This document shows, in pieces, positions 16,110 through 24,017 of a stretch of 33,858 nt of DNA (position 1 is its first letter; each line of letters starts with the position of its first letter). Source of the stretch: Bacillota bacterium (GTDB taxonomy: Bacteria > Bacillota > Syntrophomonadia > Syntrophomonadales > DTU052); NCBI GenBank assembly GCA_029781825.1, contig JAKOVY010000053.1:1-33858 (forward strand). The letters are read 5' to 3'. Below the pieces are notes generated by a model, which was not told where the DNA came from, searched no databases, and was given only the letters and a program-made list of their open reading frames with translations. A program made the position numbers and the translations under genes.

Positions 16110-16886
16110 TTATGACCCTCCCTTTTGGCATTTTTTGTTTTACTCGACATGATGAAAAACGGTGTTGTTTTTCGGAGATGAAACAGCGTGAGTTTCATAT
16201 TTGTCGGTGGGGAAATGATAACCGATGGTTACTCTGTGAAAGCGATACCGGATTAGTCAATGTTTGCGAAAGGAAACAAATGCTTACGATAAATGTTGCC
16301 GAAGAAAATAACAAAATTATCCTACACTGTCACAATAATCAAAAACGCCGCTAACGTCAAGCATAGCAATAAACCCTCACGTATCAAAAAATGACCGCCA
16401 AAGGACATAGAAAAAAGTGTTGCAAGAATCTTTCTAACTGCCCTTATAAATAAGTAAATGAATTGTTGTTATGAAGAAAATATTATTCGCATCTCGTTGT
16501 TGGTATGACTGTTATCTGTTTTATAGTTGCGATTTATGCTGGGAATGAAATTCAAGCCAAAGTTGGTATACCACGGAACCTTATTCGCCGGGTTTTAGCG
16601 ACACATCTTTTTACGGGTAAGTAGTATGAATTTAATCAGATGATCTCTTCAAACGAAAGAGTCATTCAAGGATTATGAAGCGGTTGGACATGTTCAAGTT
16701 GAAAACATTGATAAACTTTGTAAAAACGAATTGGTATTTCTGGTTGATCCGAGTGCGGACCAACGCTTATTTTTATAATCCAGACAAAAAAGTGCTCCAG
16801 GAGTATTTTGGAAACTAGAGGAATACGGGCTGGTTGCCGATTAGGCAATTAGATGCTTAGATTTCGGTTCTTTCAAGAAACATAAA
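16110..16886. other. AT-rich block without an intact gene
   Basis: Base composition is clearly more AT-rich than the flanks. The first part has an open frame at 16178-16354 (58 codons from MKQREFHICRWGNDN) with no proper ribosome binding site. The second part holds the frameshifted remnant at 16471-16844. Different composition, a tRNA gene at one edge and gene decay together suggest acquired DNA that is being lost. Confidence 0.5.
16471..16844 (+). pseudogene. multiply frameshifted remnant of a small membrane-anchored protein
   Basis: Coding-like segments follow one another in different frames. MKKILFASR starts at 16471. A 39-codon stretch from 16505 opens with MTVICFIVAIYAGNEIQAKV. Next come SLQTKESFKDYEAVGHVQ onward to LVFLVDPSADQRLFL (frame of 16644), then YNPDKKVLQEYFG (frame of 16774), then KLEEYGLVAD to the stop at 16844. 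At least four frame changes and several stops separate them. Joined, they would give a protein of about 120 residues with an N-terminal hydrophobic segment. I do not recognise the family. Confidence 0.5.
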
Positions 16887-16963
16887 TGGTCGGGATGACA
16901 GGATTTGAACCTGCGACCTTCTGGTCCCGAACCAGACGCGCTACCAAACTGCGCTACATCCCG
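16887..16963 (-). tRNA. tRNA-Pro (anticodon CGG)
   Basis: The minus strand gives a complete cloverleaf: acceptor CGGGATG/CATCCCG, anticodon stem TCTGG/CCAGA around loop TTCGGGA (anticodon CGG, G37), T-arm GCAGG-TTCAAAT-CCTGT, discriminator A and an encoded CCA (16889-16887). It reads CCG codons. No other tRNA is near. Confidence 0.95.
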
Positions 16964-17002
16964 ACGCTCTATATTCTAACACCGCAAATGAGTTTAGGCA
17001 AG

Positions 17003-17037
17003 CGTAAGCAAGCCTGCGTTGTGCAGGCTTGCTTACG
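17003..17037 (-). terminator. perfect 15-bp hairpin after the coat-like gene pair
   Basis: CGTAAGCAAGCCTGC (17003-17017) is perfectly complementary to GCAGGCTTGCTTACG (17023-17037) with a GTTGT loop. It lies 12 bases beyond the stop codon of the minus-strand gene at 17049, so it probably ends that transcript. It lacks a T-run, so a processing or stability role is possible. Confidence 0.6.
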
Positions 17038-17048
17038 TGTGACTCAGG

Positions 17049-17411
17049 CTACTGTTTCAGGGGAAGCTGTGTTTTATAGCCCGTGAACACATCGGCTGAA
17101 TCAGCAATTTGGGCTGGAGATGCGAGATCGGCCTGATATTCGCCGAGGTTAAACAATTCTTCAAAGAACCTAATTTGGATGCCTTGAAGGCGGTTCCGGT
17201 TCTCAATCAGCAGCTGGCGCAGGTCATCGTTCATCATCTCATTTATCCCGGTCTGGTAGTTGCAAAGGGTTTGTTTTTCCGTCAGCAGCATATCATTCAG
17301 CCTGTCTCTGAGATTCACATTGGGATCCTTGACTTTGGGCAGTTCAGGGGAGACCGGTTTGCCGATTTTTTGCACCCCGGTTTTGGTGGTAATGATCTGC
17401 TGGGTGTCCAT
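17049..17411 (-). CDS. spore coat protein-like (CotF-type ferritin-like helix protein)
   Basis: This 120-residue, helix-rich protein is of the kind annotated as spore coat protein in Clostridia. The core (LRDRLNDMLLTEKQTLCNYQ and what follows) has the heptad-like pattern of CotF-family helical bundles. The N-terminal QQIITTKTG and C-terminal TGYKTQLPLKQ are polar tails. Its start overlaps the stop of the gene at 17411-17626 (TGATG), so the two are translationally coupled. Assignment rests on overall pattern and on nearby sporulation genes, not on a catalytic motif. Confidence 0.65.
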   Translation of the reverse strand: MDTQQIITTKTGVQKIGKPVSPELPKVKDPNVNLRDRLNDMLLTEKQTLCNYQTGINEMMNDDLRQLLIENRNRLQGIQIRFFEELFNLGEYQADLASPAQIADSADVFTGYKTQLPLKQ

Positions 17412-17626
17412 CAGTGCATGCCTCCTTGTGAGCTCTTGACCTGGTTCAGATAGTTCAAGACTGCCATGTAGTTCTGCTGGTGCACCGCTGCTGCATCATA
17501 AAAAACCTGTTTGTGCGGGGACTGCTCTTCCTGGCAGGCATACTGGTAGGATTTCTTGGCCGCCAGCAGTTCCCATGACAGGATGTCGTTGATGTAGTTT
17601 AACTCTTTAATCGATAGGTTCTTCAT
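17411..17626 (-). CDS. small spore coat-like protein
   Basis: A 71-residue helical protein (SIKELNYINDILSWELLAAK at its core), first gene of a coupled pair with the CotF-like gene. The pattern of conserved aromatic and acidic residues along two predicted helices resembles the short CotF-type or ferritin-like coat proteins that occur in tandem in anaerobic spore formers. AAGGAGGAGAC lies just before the ATG, an excellent ribosome binding site. Function as a coat component is inferred from family resemblance and context. Confidence 0.65.
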   Translation of the reverse strand: MKNLSIKELNYINDILSWELLAAKKSYQYACQEEQSPHKQVFYDAAAVHQQNYMAVLNYLNQVKSSQGGMH

Positions 17627-17734
17627 AAAAGTCTCCTCCTTCTGGTTTGTGTGGTACTGCAGAGTGTCCGGCCCGCCAGGGTACCGGCTCGTTTTCCGCT
17701 CATGGCTGTAAGTTGAGAATTTAATGCAATGTCG

Positions 17735-18721
17735 TTATCGCTGGATCATGTTCTCATTTCTGCTCCAGGGTTTATCCATGACCACGTGCTCAATGGATAA
17801 GGGTTTGCCTTCCACCGTGATCTGGACCTGATCGATATTATCAAGCTCGGTCAGGGTGTTTACGATGGAGTAGATGGTCATTGACTCTCCGGCGGCACCG
17901 CCTGTATGCTTGGAGTGCATTTCTGAGGAAAAGTCGACATAAGCGGTAGTGCCCTTTACCGAAACTGAGCGTACAGTGGCCTCAGCCGGTATGGTACGGC
18001 GGAGTTCGCTGTTGCGGGGCCCCTTGATCAGCTCGTTGACAATCGTTTTGATATACCCGGTAATGCTGATATTACTCGGCACCGATATGGTTCGAGTTTC
18101 CGGCACAACCTTCGTGCCTTCCGGGTTGGCAAAGTAGAGGGTGACGTTCCTTTTCACTTCAGACGGACCGGGCTTGGCGGGAGCAGACGCCGACGGTCGA
18201 GTTTGTTCGGTCGAAGTTCCAGGTTGCATGGGGAAGGTCTTCATCCACCCTCTGGGCAAGCCGCTGGGGCCTTTCAGCTCTTCGCCTTCTACCAGGATTT
18301 TGACCTCATCGATCTCGTCAAACTGAGTCAGGGTGTTGACAAAAGCGCCTATCCCCAGGATTTCTGCCATGCTGCCGCCGAAACTTGCAAAGTCTTCATT
18401 GACATCGACGATAAGCTTGTTGTCCTGCTTGATGGTCCCATAAACCCTGGTATTCGGTGAAATATTGACCCGGTAATTATCGTTTTCGGGGCCTTTGATC
18501 AGAGCCCGCAAGACGGCAGTGTACTTGTCTTCTCCGGCCCTGAGTGTAATCTGCCTCTCTTCGGTTACCAGTCTTTCGTTATCCTCATCGGCAAAATAGA
18601 GCTTGACGGTTTGTACTGTTTGTTCGGGCCGCTGGGGAACATTTTCCTGCTCCCGTGCACACCCCGTAAGCATTGTAAGCAGCAACAGTGCGGCCAGCAA
18701 CAGACTCAATCGTTTATCCAT
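17735..18721 (-). CDS. GerMN-domain lipoprotein
   Basis: This is a membrane lipoprotein with two GerMN (sporulation/spore germination) domains. A short signal peptide ends in the lipobox LTGC, with Cys21 as lipidation site. The first domain covers about 40-150 and the second about 185-310. Both carry the KLYFADEDN/TLYFANPEG strand and the LIKGP motif, so they look like an internal duplication. A proline- and serine-rich linker separates them. The frame opens three codons earlier at GTG, but AAGGAG lies eight bases before ATG 18721, so I use the latter. B. subtilis GerM has the same architecture and acts in sporulation. Confidence 0.88.
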   Translation of the reverse strand: MDKRLSLLLAALLLLTMLTGCAREQENVPQRPEQTVQTVKLYFADEDNERLVTEERQITLRAGEDKYTAVLRALIKGPENDNYRVNISPNTRVYGTIKQDNKLIVDVNEDFASFGGSMAEILGIGAFVNTLTQFDEIDEVKILVEGEELKGPSGLPRGWMKTFPMQPGTSTEQTRPSASAPAKPGPSEVKRNVTLYFANPEGTKVVPETRTISVPSNISITGYIKTIVNELIKGPRNSELRRTIPAEATVRSVSVKGTTAYVDFSSEMHSKHTGGAAGESMTIYSIVNTLTELDNIDQVQITVEGKPLSIEHVVMDKPWSRNENMIQR

Positions 18722-19311
18722 GCAGCTCACTCCTTTCTTGTAACTAGTATGCTCAAACTGGACTCATTCTTGCGTTTAACGTTCCGCCAATCTGAGATCC
18801 GGCATCAACGACGTCAAAGGCATGTTAGATTATGGTGAAAAAACTTTAGCACGATGGAGAAAGTATTACAATAAGATACTTCCTGTATTGGCAAGCCTTT
18901 GCTGCACTTTTCTTGTTTTCGGCGGTGTCGGATTATTGACCGTTCGAATTCATATGGCAAGGTGAGCTTAACCAATCCCGAGCGGGGCATGACTTTAAAG
19001 ATGCTTGAACAGGTAGAGGAAGTACTGGTTGGTAAGAGCAAGCTCTCATAGCGATAGATTGTTCCAAAGGCATTGAGCACATTGGAGGTATCAATTGCGG
19101 GTCGAGAAAATAGGAGAGAGCGAGGAGGGCCGGCTCGGATTGAAAACCGGGTGCAGCTTATCGGGAATCGAACGCTGCAAAATATGTGGACCGTACGTTC
19201 TCGAGTGGTTATACGGGAGAGTGTTATGCATTCCAGAAAGGTTGCAGCCTTAAGTTGGGAAAGGGTATCCGGTGCGGAAGGATCTTCAAGGTGGTTGGAA
19301 TCTGATGCCGG
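18722..19311. other. spacer with small coding-like fragments
   Basis: There is no convincing full gene. On the plus strand a 47-codon frame at 18822-18965 has one hydrophobic segment (LPVLASLCCTFLVFGGVGLL). In the next frame a fragment continues with NPERGMTLKMLEQVEEVLVG to a stop near 19050, and AIDCSKGIEHIGGINCGS follows. This looks like a decayed gene, but each piece is short and there is no strong ribosome binding site. A long minus-strand frame (18814-19341) has improbable composition and is rejected. Confidence 0.35.
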
Positions 19312-19363
19312 GTAAAAAAGAAAAAACGGCGGCAGCCGCACATAATCGCGGTAGGCCGCCGTT
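19312..19363 (-). terminator. terminator of the cotJ operon
   Basis: On the minus strand AACGGCGGC (19363-19355) pairs with GCCGCCGTT (19333-19325), with an inner CGCGG/CCGC helix. A T-rich run (TTTTTTCTTTTTT, about 19326-19314) follows. It lies about 100 bp beyond the cotJC stop. Confidence 0.88.
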
Positions 19364-19461
19364 ATTGGTCTTTGTGGTTTTTGGGGTCCCCAAATGATTG
19401 CTGAGCAATACCTGGAACCAGCGGCGGCTGATGAGCTTTAAAACCATGGATGAGTTAATGA

Positions 19462-20037
19462 TTAATAGAAAACCCTCTTGCTGTTGTAGTAATCATAAAG
19501 GTGCTGCAGGGTCTCGCCGAACCTCTGATAATGCACGATTTCTCTTTCCCGCAGCCATCTCAAGGTTTCGGTGACACCGGGATCATCCGACAGGTTGATC
19601 AGGTGTTCGTAAGTGGAACGAGCTTTTTGCTCAGCAGCCATGTTCTCATGCAGGTCGGTAATGGGATCCCCTTTTGATTGGATATAGGCGGCAACCCAGG
19701 GCACACCGTCACCATTGACGAAATATAAGGCCTTGTCGTGGTCGGCATAGTAGCCTTCCATGCCGGCGGCTTTAATCTGTTCGATGGAGGCGTCTTTAAT
19801 AAGGTTGTAGACCAGGGTGGCCACAATCTCCATGTGGGCCAGTTCTTCGGTGCCGATATCGTTGAGGACTGCTTTTGATCTTCCGGTGGGCATGGTGTAT
19901 CTCTGGGTAAGGTATCGCAGCGAGGCTGCCAGTTCACCATCCGGCCCGCCATACTGCGTAATAATGGCTTTGGCCAGCTTGGGATTGGTTCCGGTGATTT
20001 TCGCCGGGTACTCAAGCTTCTTTTCGTAGATCCACAT
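19462..20037 (-). CDS. cotJC: spore coat protein CotJC (manganese-catalase-like)
   Basis: CotJC is a ferritin-like di-iron/di-manganese fold protein packed in the spore coat, related to manganese catalase. The start MWIYEKKLEYPAKI, QYGGPDGELAASLRYLTQRY, and the metal-ligand motifs GTEELAHMEIVATL and AAEQKARSTYEHL are typical, as are the helix REREIVHYQRFGE and the C-terminal tyrosines. I choose ATG 20037 because GGAGGAAT lies just upstream; a longer open frame exists but overlaps cotJB. It is the last gene of cotJABC, 17 bases after cotJB. The 191-residue length is usual. Confidence 0.93.
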   Translation of the reverse strand: MWIYEKKLEYPAKITGTNPKLAKAIITQYGGPDGELAASLRYLTQRYTMPTGRSKAVLNDIGTEELAHMEIVATLVYNLIKDASIEQIKAAGMEGYYADHDKALYFVNGDGVPWVAAYIQSKGDPITDLHENMAAEQKARSTYEHLINLSDDPGVTETLRWLREREIVHYQRFGETLQHLYDYYNSKRVFY

Positions 20038-20054
20038 AGTTATTCCTCCTCTCC

Positions 20055-20315
20055 CTAAGCGAAGTTGATTTCCCACGGCCAGGGTTCATCGATCCACTGC
20101 CATGGATATTCACTGGTGGCGAAGCCGAAATTGGTGAGCGGACCGTATCGCTTTTCGTACTGTGCTTTCAGATCGCGTAACTTTTTGACGGTTTCGTTGA
20201 AGTCATTCAGGGCTTTCATGTCATCGGGGTGGGTGTCAAGATAGAGGTTGAATTCTATCGCCGTGAACTCTTCGGCCATTATGTTCATCAGCATAGCCTT
20301 CCTGTCGTTATCCAT
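20055..20315 (-). CDS. cotJB: spore coat protein CotJB
   Basis: This is a small coat protein of the CotJ group. The MLMNIMAEEFTAIEFNLYLD motif with the following HPDD and the C-terminal YPWQWIDEPWPWE are diagnostic. From ATG 20315 it has 86 residues, the normal size; the frame is open further upstream but that part overlaps cotJA. It overlaps cotJA by eight bases, consistent with coupled translation. Confidence 0.92.
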   Translation of the reverse strand: MDNDRKAMLMNIMAEEFTAIEFNLYLDTHPDDMKALNDFNETVKKLRDLKAQYEKRYGPLTNFGFATSEYPWQWIDEPWPWEINFA

Positions 20316-20529
20316 TCCATCCACCCCTTCCGCGAAAGCGCCATGAATCAGGGTCCCGTTCCCTTCTAACATGCGGGGTCCGTTCTCTTTTCTCGTGTTT
20401 TTCATACGGCATATACAGCTCAGGGAATATGGTTCCTTTCTGCAGGCCTTCCATGGGCGAATAGCGTTTGGTATACTCCTGCATTTTTATAAATGCCCGA
20501 GCCAGTTCAGGTTCGCTTTGTCCTCGCAA
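20308..20529 (-). CDS. cotJA: spore coat protein CotJA
   Basis: This is the first gene of the cotJ operon. The central ELARAFIKMQEYTKRYSP followed by MEGLQKGTIFPELYMPY is the CotJA signature. I place the start at TTG 20529, because AAGGAG lies nine bases upstream; the GTG at 20547 has no ribosome binding site. This gives 73 residues, with an arginine-rich tail. In Bacillus the operon is read by sigma-E in the mother cell, and a CATACTAT box lies about 34 bases upstream here. Confidence 0.88.
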   Translation of the reverse strand: MRGQSEPELARAFIKMQEYTKRYSPMEGLQKGTIFPELYMPYEKHEKRERTPHVRRERDPDSWRFRGRGGWNG

Positions 20530-20562
20530 ATTATTAACTCCTTTCACAAATAATTCTGCTCC

Positions 20563-20570
20563 ATAGTATG
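20563..20570 (-). promoter_or_regulatory. possible sigma-E -10 box of cotJ
   Basis: On the minus strand CATACTAT closely matches the sigma-E -10 consensus (CATACAnT), about 34 bases before the cotJA start. The -35 region is not a clear match. Confidence 0.4.
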
Positions 20571-20779
20571 TAAAACAAGGATCGGATTGTTACTTTATAT
20601 GGGGTACTTTCAACAATCTGGGTGGCGGATCGATGAAAAGTGTGGTGCTGGTGTAGAACAAAGGCACTCAAAACTAATGGCTCGCGGAAGTACAGGAGGT
20701 ACAACTCTTGGAACTGGAGCAGCAAGGGGTAAACTCTGTGGGCACTGCGGAAGGAAATCCGACAGATGGATTAACGGGG

Positions 20780-20871
20780 GTTGGGAGTATTCGGGCTGAT
20801 GGGAAACCCTGGTAGATGGTTGCTATGTGTTCGATGACCGGCGTTGGGGGTATTCGGACTGATAGGAAACC
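20780..20871 (+). repeat. degenerate direct duplication, 63-bp period
   Basis: The 29-bp unit starting at 20780 (GTTGGGAGTATTCGGGCTGA and nine more bases) recurs at 20843 with 26 of 29 bases identical, in the spacer between cotJA and the thioesterase gene. No reading frame explains it. Confidence 0.75.
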
Positions 20872-20904
20872 GGGAATAGGCGGGGAAAGCGCCGGGGAAC
20901 AGGC

Positions 20905-20946
20905 AAAAAAAGATGCAGGTCAAGCCAGGCCACAGCACACCTGCAT
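20905..20946 (-). terminator. terminator of the thioesterase gene
   Basis: On the minus strand ATGCAGGT (20946-20939) pairs with ACCTGCAT (20920-20913), followed by a run of seven T (20911-20905). It lies just beyond the stop at 20974. Confidence 0.88.
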
Positions 20947-20973
20947 TACAGCTCCCCCATTTTGCCTGGAAGC

Positions 20974-21414
20974 TTAGGCTAACACTGGAGCAGTTGATTC
21001 AAAGGTTTCAATCAGGTTTCTTACCTTATCAGGAATGGGTACGCTCCGCTTGGTGGTCATGTCATAACCGACATAGATGCTTTCCGCCAGGACAATCGGG
21101 TCGATTTCCCCTTCCTTCCTGATCATGAAGTTGGTTACGAAACTTGAATTTCCAAGTTTGGAGACCTTGACGTAAATATTCAATATATCATCAAAAAATC
21201 CGGAACCCTTAAATTCAAGGGTGGTCTTGACGAGGGCAAAATCGAATACCGGTTTTTCCCCAGGAGCACCGAAGCTCAATCCCAGATTGCGAAAATACTC
21301 GGTGATTCCTATATCTAGATAGGTCAAATAATGGCTGTTAAAGACGATCATCTGCCCATCAATCTCGGCATAACGGACTCTGATTGAATGACAAAAGCGA
21401 AAACCTTCTGACAT
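20974..21414 (-). CDS. acyl-CoA thioesterase, hotdog fold (4HBT/YbgC-like)
   Basis: This is a single hotdog-fold protein of 146 residues, predicted to hydrolyse acyl-CoA thioesters in the cytoplasm. RVRYAEIDGQMIVFNSHYLT holds the family Asp and the start of the long central helix (YLTYLDIGITEYFRNLG). SIYVGYDMTTKRSVPIPDKV is the typical last strand and tail. I start at ATG 21414, preceded by AGGAACCAGGT; the frame opens 13 codons earlier without a site. Substrate chain length cannot be told from the sequence. It is transcribed alone. Confidence 0.87.
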   Translation of the reverse strand: MSEGFRFCHSIRVRYAEIDGQMIVFNSHYLTYLDIGITEYFRNLGLSFGAPGEKPVFDFALVKTTLEFKGSGFFDDILNIYVKVSKLGNSSFVTNFMIRKEGEIDPIVLAESIYVGYDMTTKRSVPIPDKVRNLIETFESTAPVLA

Positions 21415-21725
21415 ACCTGGTTCCTGTTTCCCCGTATACGTACTCGCGTACAACCGGGCGTTCTATCAAGGTTAGAACGGGCAAAATCTGGATTGACCAC
21501 CGGGATGCTGTTGGGTGGAGTCGCGGAAGATTCAGATCTGCGTCGACCCTGGAGGGGTACCTCTAACAAAGATACGGCCGCGGTGCCTGTGGGAAATGCA
21601 GATCTATGTCTACCCTGGGGGCGTTTTTGAACCCAGGGCTTAAGCCTGGGTATAGATTCTCCGCCGGCGGTCAACCTGATGCCGAAAAACTCAGGAGACC
21701 TCCTTCCTTTGAAAATTTGGATTTA
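21415..21725. other. spacer with direct repeat and hairpin
   Basis: There is no gene here. CAGATCT-started 26-bp units at 21533 and 21599 are 21/26 identical with a 66-bp period. ACCCAGG/CCTGGGT around GCTTAAG (about 21631-21652) forms a hairpin that may end the PilZ-gene transcript on the minus strand, though without a T-run. Confidence 0.6.
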
Positions 21726-22559
21726 TTAGAGACTGTATCTCCGGTAAGAATCTTTCTGCATGCGATCGCACTTGGCGCAGAATATGGATTCCTGGCGCAT
21801 CACCTCCGAGAGCGGCTTGCCACAGCGAACGCAACGGCCCTCTTCCATGCGACGCTTCCCTTCAAGGGTGCTCTGATAATGCTTGAATGTCCAAGAAATT
21901 ATCTGGTCTCTGACCGCTTCCGTAATGTCTTTGAACATTATTCCGGCAAATGTTTGGTCGCTGTCTGCGTCCTTTTCGACCCTGACCACCCGGCATTTGA
22001 GGGCCAGGCGACGTTGCGGTTCCAGATCCAGAAAGAGTTCCAGTTCATCTCCAACCTGCAGCTCATGCGAAGTTGCGATCTTGCATCCTCCCCCGCTTAA
22101 ATCCACAACCAGTGCCTTCAGCTTGGTCGCTTTGGCGCCGGATGGCCTGGTTGCTGCGCCTTCCGCCGTTTCTTGGGAGAGGATGAAATAGCAGTCCAGG
22201 CATGATTCAATACGGGCCCAGGCCCTTCTCTGTACCGGTTTATTATCGTTATCACCGGGTTCATTCCCGTCGGAGGACTTGGTTTCCACCTTGATTCCAG
22301 ATTCCCGGCGATACCGGAAGATCTCTCGAATAAGCAGACCTACCAGCACCAGAACCACGGCTATAAACAGGTAAACGGATAGAGGGTTTCTTGAGTACAG
22401 GAAACTGCGGAATGCCTCGGTGAACTCGCTGTATTCCCAGGTTGCTCCATACACAAGCGGCAGGGCAGCAGCCTCAGCCTGTGAAGGCAGGCTGCCTGTT
22501 GCAACAAACAACAGGCCCAATATGGATAGTGCTAAAATCCTGTGTGAATTCTTTATAAT
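21726..22559 (-). CDS. membrane-anchored PilZ-domain protein with C-terminal zinc ribbon
   Basis: This is a c-di-GMP-binding-type protein. A signal peptide (ending SQAEA) and a membrane helix (about 62-78, LFIAVVLVLVGLLI) precede a cytoplasmic PilZ domain. The domain carries the RRAWAR motif (about 112-117), matching RxxxR, and DLSGGG, matching DxSxxG. The last 35 residues hold two CxxC pairs (CVRCG and CAKCD), a zinc ribbon. The ordinary start (TTG 22520) would cut the signal peptide. An in-frame ATT at 22559, six bases after GGGAGG, gives a complete MIKNSHRILALSILGLLFVA-type signal, so I use it. Two ordinary-looking PilZ motifs are intact, so c-di-GMP binding is expected. Confidence 0.85.
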   Translation of the reverse strand: MIKNSHRILALSILGLLFVATGSLPSQAEAAALPLVYGATWEYSEFTEAFRSFLYSRNPLSVYLFIAVVLVLVGLLIREIFRYRRESGIKVETKSSDGNEPGDNDNKPVQRRAWARIESCLDCYFILSQETAEGAATRPSGAKATKLKALVVDLSGGGCKIATSHELQVGDELELFLDLEPQRRLALKCRVVRVEKDADSDQTFAGIMFKDITEAVRDQIISWTFKHYQSTLEGKRRMEEGRCVRCGKPLSEVMRQESIFCAKCDRMQKDSYRRYSL

Positions 22560-22916
22560 AGCCGGCCTCCCATCAATTTACCAGTATAATCCTGGATATA
22601 TATAACTTCCTATTTATCATGCTAGTCTGGAAGAAAAAAATATTCAAGACTTGATCAGGGGAATAGCTTAATGAAGCGGGAAAGTACGTATACAAGAATT
22701 ATGCGCTTTGATAAAATCAGTTTAGGTCCCGTAAAAAGTGCCGTCCCTGGATAAAAGGCGGCAGATGTAGATTTCAAAGTTCGGGCGAACGGGTTGTAAA
22801 TACTAAACGAAAGGCAGGTGCAATAACTGCGTTTCCGGCGGCCGGCCGAGTTCAGCAAGGCACCCGTTTAAAGGACGGGAACGCCGGGATGTACCGGGAA
22901 TGGCCGGGGAAACCAG
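22560..22916. other. spacer between PilZ gene and nitronate monooxygenase gene
   Basis: There is no gene. Short hairpins are present (TGCCG/CGGCA near 22739-22768, GTTCG/CGAAC near 22786-22797, CCCGT/ACGGG near 22862-22878), but they do not combine into a known leader. An AT-rich stretch (22580-22620) probably holds the promoter of the PilZ gene. Confidence 0.4.
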
Positions 22917-23897
22917 TTGAGAGCGATGAAAACCAGAATAACAGAACTTTTTGGCATCAAGTATCCCATTATCTGCGGAGGGATGATGTGGCTGGCAAAG
23001 CCGGAACTATGCGCGGCTATATCAAATGCCGGAGGATTGGGCAATCTGACTGCTGGCAACTATAATTCCGGTGAGGAGCTGCGCGCAGCCATTAGAAGGA
23101 CCAGAGAACTTACCGATAAGCCTTTCTGTGTTAACATCACCATGCTCCCCTCGTTCCGCATTACCCCGGAAATGTATGATGATTGGTTCCGGGTTTGCTG
23201 TGAAGAAAAAGTCGCCGCTATTGAAGTTTCCGGAGCCCCCGCCAAGAAGTACATCCCTATGGTGCATGAAGCCGGGGTCAAGATCATGCACAAGGTAGGA
23301 GCGGTGCGACATGCCATCAATATTGAGAAGTTGGGATATGACGCGGTCCTGGCTGCCGGTATCGAGGAAGGGGGACATCCCCTTAACGATGACGTTACCA
23401 CCATGGTGCTCACCCCGCGGATTGCGGAGTCGGTGAAAATCCCGGTGATAGCAACCGGAGGCATCGCTGACGGTAGGGGACTGGCGGCCGCCCTGGCCCT
23501 GGGAGCCGAAGGCGTAATGATGGCCACCCGCTTTATTGCTACGGTCGAGTGCCAAACCCACCCGAATATCAAGGAAGAATTGATCCGGCGCCAGGAGATG
23601 GACACCACTTTGATCTGCAAGAGCATAGGCCTGCAGGGACGGGCATTGAAGAATGATCTGGTGTCACAGATACTGGAAGTGGAAGCGAGGGGCGGCGGCC
23701 TTGAAGAATTAATGCCCCTGCTTACCGGTAAGCGTTCCGAGGCTGCCTGGCAGAACGGAGACGTGAACAGTGCCGCTCTAATGGTCGGACAGTCAATCGG
23801 ACTCATCAAGAGTGTCATGACCTGTCAGGAACTCCTGGACAGCATGGTTCAGGAAGCCGAGGAGATCTTAAGAAAGAACCTCGCCCGCTGGCAGTAA
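22917..23897 (+). CDS. nitronate monooxygenase-like FMN protein (2-nitropropane dioxygenase/FabK family)
   Basis: This 326-residue TIM-barrel flavoprotein starts RITELFGIKYPIICGGMMWL, the family hallmark, with SNAGGLGNLTAGNY next. EEGGHPLND contains the GGH catalytic region, and PVIATGGIADGRGLAAALAL with the following GAEGVMMATRF forms the FMN phosphate site. Members either oxidise alkyl nitronates or act as enoyl-ACP reductase (FabK); no fatty-acid genes are adjacent, so the exact role is open. Start is TTG 22917 with GGGGA six bases upstream; ATG 22926 is the alternative. A terminator-like hairpin follows. Confidence 0.88.
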   Translation: MRAMKTRITELFGIKYPIICGGMMWLAKPELCAAISNAGGLGNLTAGNYNSGEELRAAIRRTRELTDKPFCVNITMLPSFRITPEMYDDWFRVCCEEKVAAIEVSGAPAKKYIPMVHEAGVKIMHKVGAVRHAINIEKLGYDAVLAAGIEEGGHPLNDDVTTMVLTPRIAESVKIPVIATGGIADGRGLAAALALGAEGVMMATRFIATVECQTHPNIKEELIRRQEMDTTLICKSIGLQGRALKNDLVSQILEVEARGGGLEELMPLLTGKRSEAAWQNGDVNSAALMVGQSIGLIKSVMTCQELLDSMVQEAEEILRKNLARWQ

Positions 23898-23968
23898 CAT
23901 TACCGCCAACGCTGTGGAAACATAGGGTGGGCCATCAGGTTATGTAACATTGCCATCATAAACAACAC

Positions 23969-23986
23969 GGGGGCCGCTTGGCCCCC
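23969..23986. terminator. hairpin between convergent genes
   Basis: GGGGGCC-GCTT-GGCCCCC is a perfect 7-bp GC stem between the ends of the nitronate monooxygenase gene and the convergent EF-G gene. It probably ends both transcripts, although the T-tracts are short. Confidence 0.7.
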
Positions 23987-24017
23987 TCAAATATTGTAAT
24001 ATGATGCCTCATTGCAG

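Noticed and set aside
16178-16354. 58-codon frame in the AT-rich block
   Set aside because: The GGAG is only one base from the ATG, there is no family resemblance, and it sits in a block with other decayed sequence. Not listed as a gene.
18814-19341. 175-codon minus-strand frame
   Set aside because: Composition rich in Ser, Thr, Arg and Pro, no ribosome binding site, no recognisable motif; the plus strand has more protein-like fragments.
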